Source: JBLHGU01 sp047615875
GTDB taxonomy: Bacteria > Pseudomonadota > Gammaproteobacteria > Arenicellales > CAJQKF01
Assembly: GCA_047615875.1 (NCBI GenBank)
Contig: JBLHGU010000016.1
Coordinates: forward strand, 1 to 48,866
Length of the DNA stretch: 48,866 nt
Direction: 5' to 3'
This document shows, piece by piece, positions 45,706-48,866 of the stretch. Positions within the stretch are counted from its first letter, which is position 1. Each line of letters opens with the position of its first letter. Made by a program: the position numbers and the translations under genes. The notes under the pieces were generated by a model. The model was given only the letters and a program-made list of their open reading frames with translations. It ran no database searches and was not told the DNA's origin.

Positions 45706-47088
45706 ATGTCATCGATACCCTTTAGCTCCCTGTCCCTTGAGAAAAGCTTTCTGCAGAACCTAGATACGCTAGGCTACTCAGAAATGACCGAAATACAGGC
45801 AAAAAGTCTGCCGGATATCTTGTCCGGCAAAGATGTATTAGGTCAGGCAAAGACAGGCAGCGGTAAGACAGCCGCTTTTGCCATAGGCATGTTGACCAGG
45901 CTTGCGGTTAGCGATTACCAGGTTCAATCTTTGGTTGTTTGCCCAACCCGAGAATTAGCGGATCAAGTCACCACAGAAATTCGGCGTATTGCGAGGGCTT
46001 TGCCTAATATCAAGGTTCTGACTTTATGTGGCGGAAAATCTCTGGGAACTCAGCTATCTTCCCTTGAGCGGAGCCCGCATATTGTCGTCGGCACGCCAGG
46101 TCGGTTGTTAAAGATATTAGAAAAGGGTGCCTTGAAGCTCGATAAGCTAAACACCTTAGTACTAGATGAGGCGGATCGAATGCTGGATATGGGGTTTCAT
46201 GATGACATCATGAAAATCATTAACCGTACTCCAGGTAATCGACAGACGTTGTTATTTTCAGCAACTTATGCAGAGGAAATCAAGAAGATTAGCCAATCGA
46301 TTCAGTCAAATCCTGTAGAAATAAAGGTAGAGAGTCTGCATGGTGAAAAAATAATCCAACAAAAGTTCTACGCCGTGGGGAAAACGGATCGTACGGAGAT
46401 ACTCTTTGGCGTTTTAAGAAAGCACAATCCCGAACTGAGTCTGGTGTTTTGTGAGACTCGACAGCAATGCAAACAAATAGCTTCAGAGCTAACTAAAAGC
46501 GGGTTCAAATCTCAGGCTCTGCATGGCGACCTGGAACAATTTCAGAGAGACGAGGCTTTGGTGCGATTCACCAACAAAAGCCTTTCTATACTGGTAGCAA
46601 CAGACGTTGCAGCGCGAGGCTTAGATATCGAAGATGTTTCTGCGGTAATTAATTATGAGGTGACCCCAGACCCTGAAGTACACATCCATCGAATCGGTCG
46701 AACGGGCAGAGCAGGGAAGAAGGGACTGGCCATCACGCTAGCAGCAGATTCAGATGCCCGACGATTAAGTGCCATTGAAAAATTTTCCAATATCAGTATC
46801 TCCGTAAGTCAATTTAATCCTGCTGAATCGAATCAAAGTGAATTTACAAAACCTCCCATGACTACCATCTTCATAAATTCTGGCCGAAAAGACAAAATCA
46901 GACCCGGCGATATCCTCGGTAGTTTGACCTCAGGCGGTGTGCTAAGTGGCGACAATGTCGGCAAGATTACAATATTCGATAAAATGTCCTATGTTGCCGT
47001 TGAAAACGATGTGGCTAAACAGGCGCTTAAGAATTTGACCGAAGGGAAAATTAAGGGACGAAGTCACCGAGCTCGATTTATTAGATAA
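45706..47088 (+). CDS. dbpA: ATP-dependent RNA helicase DbpA
   Basis: The DEAD-box protein acts in 50S ribosomal subunit assembly. It has the Q motif region, AKTGSGKT (Walker A), LDEADRMLD, SAT, and HRIGRTGRAG. The C-terminal RNA-binding domain (MTTIFINSGRKDKIRPGDILG, then DKMSYVAVEND) is the DbpA/CsdA-like domain that binds 23S rRNA hairpin 92. The start at 45706 (MSSIPFSSLS) fits DbpA better than 45679, though both are possible. No other ribosome genes are near. The intact DbpA domain argues for a gammaproteobacterial host. Confidence 0.92.
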   Translation: MSSIPFSSLSLEKSFLQNLDTLGYSEMTEIQAKSLPDILSGKDVLGQAKTGSGKTAAFAIGMLTRLAVSDYQVQSLVVCPTRELADQVTTEIRRIARALPNIKVLTLCGGKSLGTQLSSLERSPHIVVGTPGRLLKILEKGALKLDKLNTLVLDEADRMLDMGFHDDIMKIINRTPGNRQTLLFSATYAEEIKKISQSIQSNPVEIKVESLHGEKIIQQKFYAVGKTDRTEILFGVLRKHNPELSLVFCETRQQCKQIASELTKSGFKSQALHGDLEQFQRDEALVRFTNKSLSILVATDVAARGLDIEDVSAVINYEVTPDPEVHIHRIGRTGRAGKKGLAITLAADSDARRLSAIEKFSNISISVSQFNPAESNQSEFTKPPMTTIFINSGRKDKIRPGDILGSLTSGGVLSGDNVGKITIFDKMSYVAVENDVAKQALKNLTEGKIKGRSHRARFIR

Positions 47089-47195
47089 TCCAGCATCTAG
47101 GATTAGTCAGGTTGCTACTGTTTAGATTAGTCTGAGTTTTACGCAGATAGCTTAGAGTAACCACCTATTTAGTTCTTAACACCGAGGAACTCAGC

Positions 47196-47868
47196 ATGAT
47201 CGATAATTTGCCTGCAATGGTAACTCTGACAGCCACTGATAAACATCAATTCGATTGTTGGATGCAACCCGCTGGTCAGCGGTAATCAAGGCAGTATCGT
47301 GTTTTTGCAGGAAATATTTGGTGTAACCGATCAACTGAAACGTCTTGCTGCTTGGTACGCTGATGAGGGATTTACGGTGGCGATTCCGGCACTATTTGAC
47401 CGCGTTCAAAAGAACTGTGTAGTTCCTTTTGATCAATCGCCCCGTGGGATTGAATTGATGAGCTCCATAGCACGAGCCGATACTCTGTTGGATATCGAAG
47501 CTGTGGTTAAGACCTTGAACAAGAAACATAGCAAGGTCGTTGTTATGGGGTTTTGTTTGGGGGGGGGTGGATTGGCAGTTCATGCGGCTCAAACTCTGAG
47601 CATTGCCGGTGCTATTTCGTTTTATGGCACACGGTTGGAGTCCTGTTTGGGTAAGCCACTCTCAACACCAGTTCAGTTTCACCTTGGAAGCCAGGATAAC
47701 CATACATCGCCCGAAGTGATCTCAAGTGTTCGTGAAGCATTCCCTAATGCTGAGTACCATCTTTACGAAGCTGGCCATGCTTTTGCTAATGATGCAAGAG
47801 CCTCCTATGTTGAGACAGAAGCTGAACTTGCTCATCAACGTTCTCGTGAGTTTATGCTTCGCTTGTAA
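47196..47868 (+). pseudogene. Dienelactone hydrolase family gene with a 1-bp frameshift
   Basis: The frame from ATG 47196 (MIDNLPAMVTLTATD) stops at TAA 47283 after 29 residues. In the next frame the sequence resumes as GNQGSIVFLQEIFGVTDQLKR, so an extra base near 47280 breaks it. The catalytic triad is intact in the downstream part: Cys in GFCLGG, Asp in GSQDNHTS and His in AGHAF. The GTG at 47299 is within the conserved core and is not a likely start. It is either a pseudogene or an assembly error. The intact product would hydrolyse dienelactones or related esters. Confidence 0.8.
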
Positions 47869-47993
47869 CCTGGAGTTTTCTAAAATCTACTTTTCGTTCA
47901 AAACTATTCGTTAGCTTAGGAAATAACTATTCCAGGCGCTGGGTAAAATAAAATGCATGGCTCACTAGTTAGCTACAGGTGTTGTTCTACAAG

Positions 47994-48782
47994 TCAGGCG
48001 CCGGTAATTTCAGATGAGTGTGCTTTAAATTTTTGCAGCCACCCCAGGTTTTCATCTATACGGTCTGTTGGCCTGTATTCAGCACCAATGGGGGCGTGAT
48101 AATTCAGAGATTTAAGTAACCTGAAAATATGTTCGTAGTTAAGCTCCCCGGTATCCGGCTCCGCTCTATCTGGGACGGATGCTATCTGAATATGCCCGAT
48201 TATCGGATGTAAGACCTTAAGCCTACGTGATATATCTCCTTCCATAATTTGCAAATGATAACAATCAAACATCAGTTTTAGATTGTCGGCATTAACTTCT
48301 TCGATAATATTTTGTGCCTGACCAGATGTTTTTAGAAAATAGCCTGGCGCATCATAATGATTTAGCGGTTCAATCAATATTGTAATGTTTAGGTTCTTCG
48401 TAGATGCTGTTGCATATCGAAGGTTTTCTAAAAAGATATTGTGCGCGCTCTTGCCGGTGGTAGAACCTGCGATGACATGAATGTTTGGGGTATTGATTGC
48501 AAGGGCGTAGTCAATCGCTTGGTCTATAGCTTTCCTCGCTTCAGCTTCCCGGCCGGGCAGGGCAGATAGACCATTTTCTCCTGCTGAAACATTACCTCGG
48601 ACAGTATTTAAACTCAGCATCCTGAGACCGGTTTCTTCAAGGGCGCTAAGAACTTCACTGGCTGGCGTGGTATAGGGCCAATGGCACTCTACTGCATCAA
48701 AGCCAGCTCGCTTTGCTGCACGAATAGCATCTGGCAAAGAAAGTTCGGTCCATAAGTATCCCAGGTTGGCAGAAAACTTCAT
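47994..48782 (-). CDS. hyi: Hydroxypyruvate isomerase-like TIM-barrel protein
   Basis: The 262 residues match E. coli Hyi over the full length: FSANLGYL opening, ALPGREAEAR, ILIEPLNHYDAPGYF with the catalytic E138, DCYHLQIMEGD, HIQIASVPDRAEPDTGE and GAEYRP with E235. The enzyme interconverts hydroxypyruvate and tartronate semialdehyde, or acts on 2-oxo-tetronates in the OtnI branch. No gcl, glxR or otn genes are in view, so the pathway is open. The start is ATG 48782; no ribosome site is obvious. Confidence 0.83.
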   Translation of the reverse strand: MKFSANLGYLWTELSLPDAIRAAKRAGFDAVECHWPYTTPASEVLSALEETGLRMLSLNTVRGNVSAGENGLSALPGREAEARKAIDQAIDYALAINTPNIHVIAGSTTGKSAHNIFLENLRYATASTKNLNITILIEPLNHYDAPGYFLKTSGQAQNIIEEVNADNLKLMFDCYHLQIMEGDISRRLKVLHPIIGHIQIASVPDRAEPDTGELNYEHIFRLLKSLNYHAPIGAEYRPTDRIDENLGWLQKFKAHSSEITGA

Positions 48783-48866
48783 TAATTCTCCCTTGTCATG
48801 TTGAAGTGGTAGCCAAAAATTAGATTGCTAGAGTAGTTTAGCCGATTACTGATCGAGGAGATCATC

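Noticed and set aside
47299..47868. A separate 189-residue gene starting with GTG at 47299
   Set aside because: The start falls inside the conserved core of dienelactone hydrolases, and the missing N-terminus is found in the adjacent frame, so a frameshift is the better reading.

Overview
The window looks like a chromosomal segment of an uncharacterised, probably marine or aquatic gammaproteobacterium with mid-40s percent G+C (judged by eye). DbpA, a DsbB-like protein, Lnt, a class III cyclase and many oxidative catabolism genes suggest this; no rRNA or tRNA is visible to fix the taxonomy. Several genes are broken by short indels or a stop, so either the assembly has local errors or the region is decaying.

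Layout. Positions 1-3403 hold a Ser/Thr-rich secreted repeat protein (5' end outside the window) and a broken secreted gene with MopE-type metal-binding motifs, followed by lnt (3428-4930). The lnt-benE gap holds a long hairpin terminator, a REP doublet (REPIN) and what looks like the 3' end of a group II intron. Positions 5303-11080 encode a BenE-type transporter, an MmgE/PrpD protein and a minus-strand operon of DUF1989 protein, FAD oxidoreductase and GcvT-like protein, which looks like a split dimethylglycine/sarcosine dehydrogenase.

Positions 11233-28165 are the accessory heart of the window. A 2311-residue protein joins an N-terminal SARP-type DNA-binding and BTAD region to five consecutive modules of about 410 residues, each a TolB-like domain plus TPR helices. 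The next gene encodes a SnoaL-like plus class III adenylyl cyclase protein. TolB-TPR modules are usually fused to such cyclases, so this looks like an expanded, two-gene version of a cyclase sensor. Downstream lies a run of exported proteins: a 637-residue protein with features of helical pore formers, a ricin-type lectin, a Cys-Ser-Cys NTR/TIMP-like protein, a lipoprotein, and a protein with five W-G beta repeats and a DUF3011-like tail.

Positions 28747-48782 are a catabolic and housekeeping stretch: three Fe(II)/2-oxoglutarate dioxygenases, two TIM-barrel isomerase-like proteins, a Tat-exported PhoX-family phosphatase, a spermidine synthase-like protein, DsbB, glycerol kinase, class II aldolase, a second DUF1989 protein, an EamA transporter, a Rieske ferredoxin, a broken enolase-superfamily gene, a fatty acid desaturase with a divergent LysR regulator, DbpA, a broken dienelactone hydrolase and a hydroxypyruvate isomerase-like protein. 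The mixture suggests use of small carboxylates, methylated amines and organic phosphorus or glycerol compounds; exact substrates cannot be read from the sequence.
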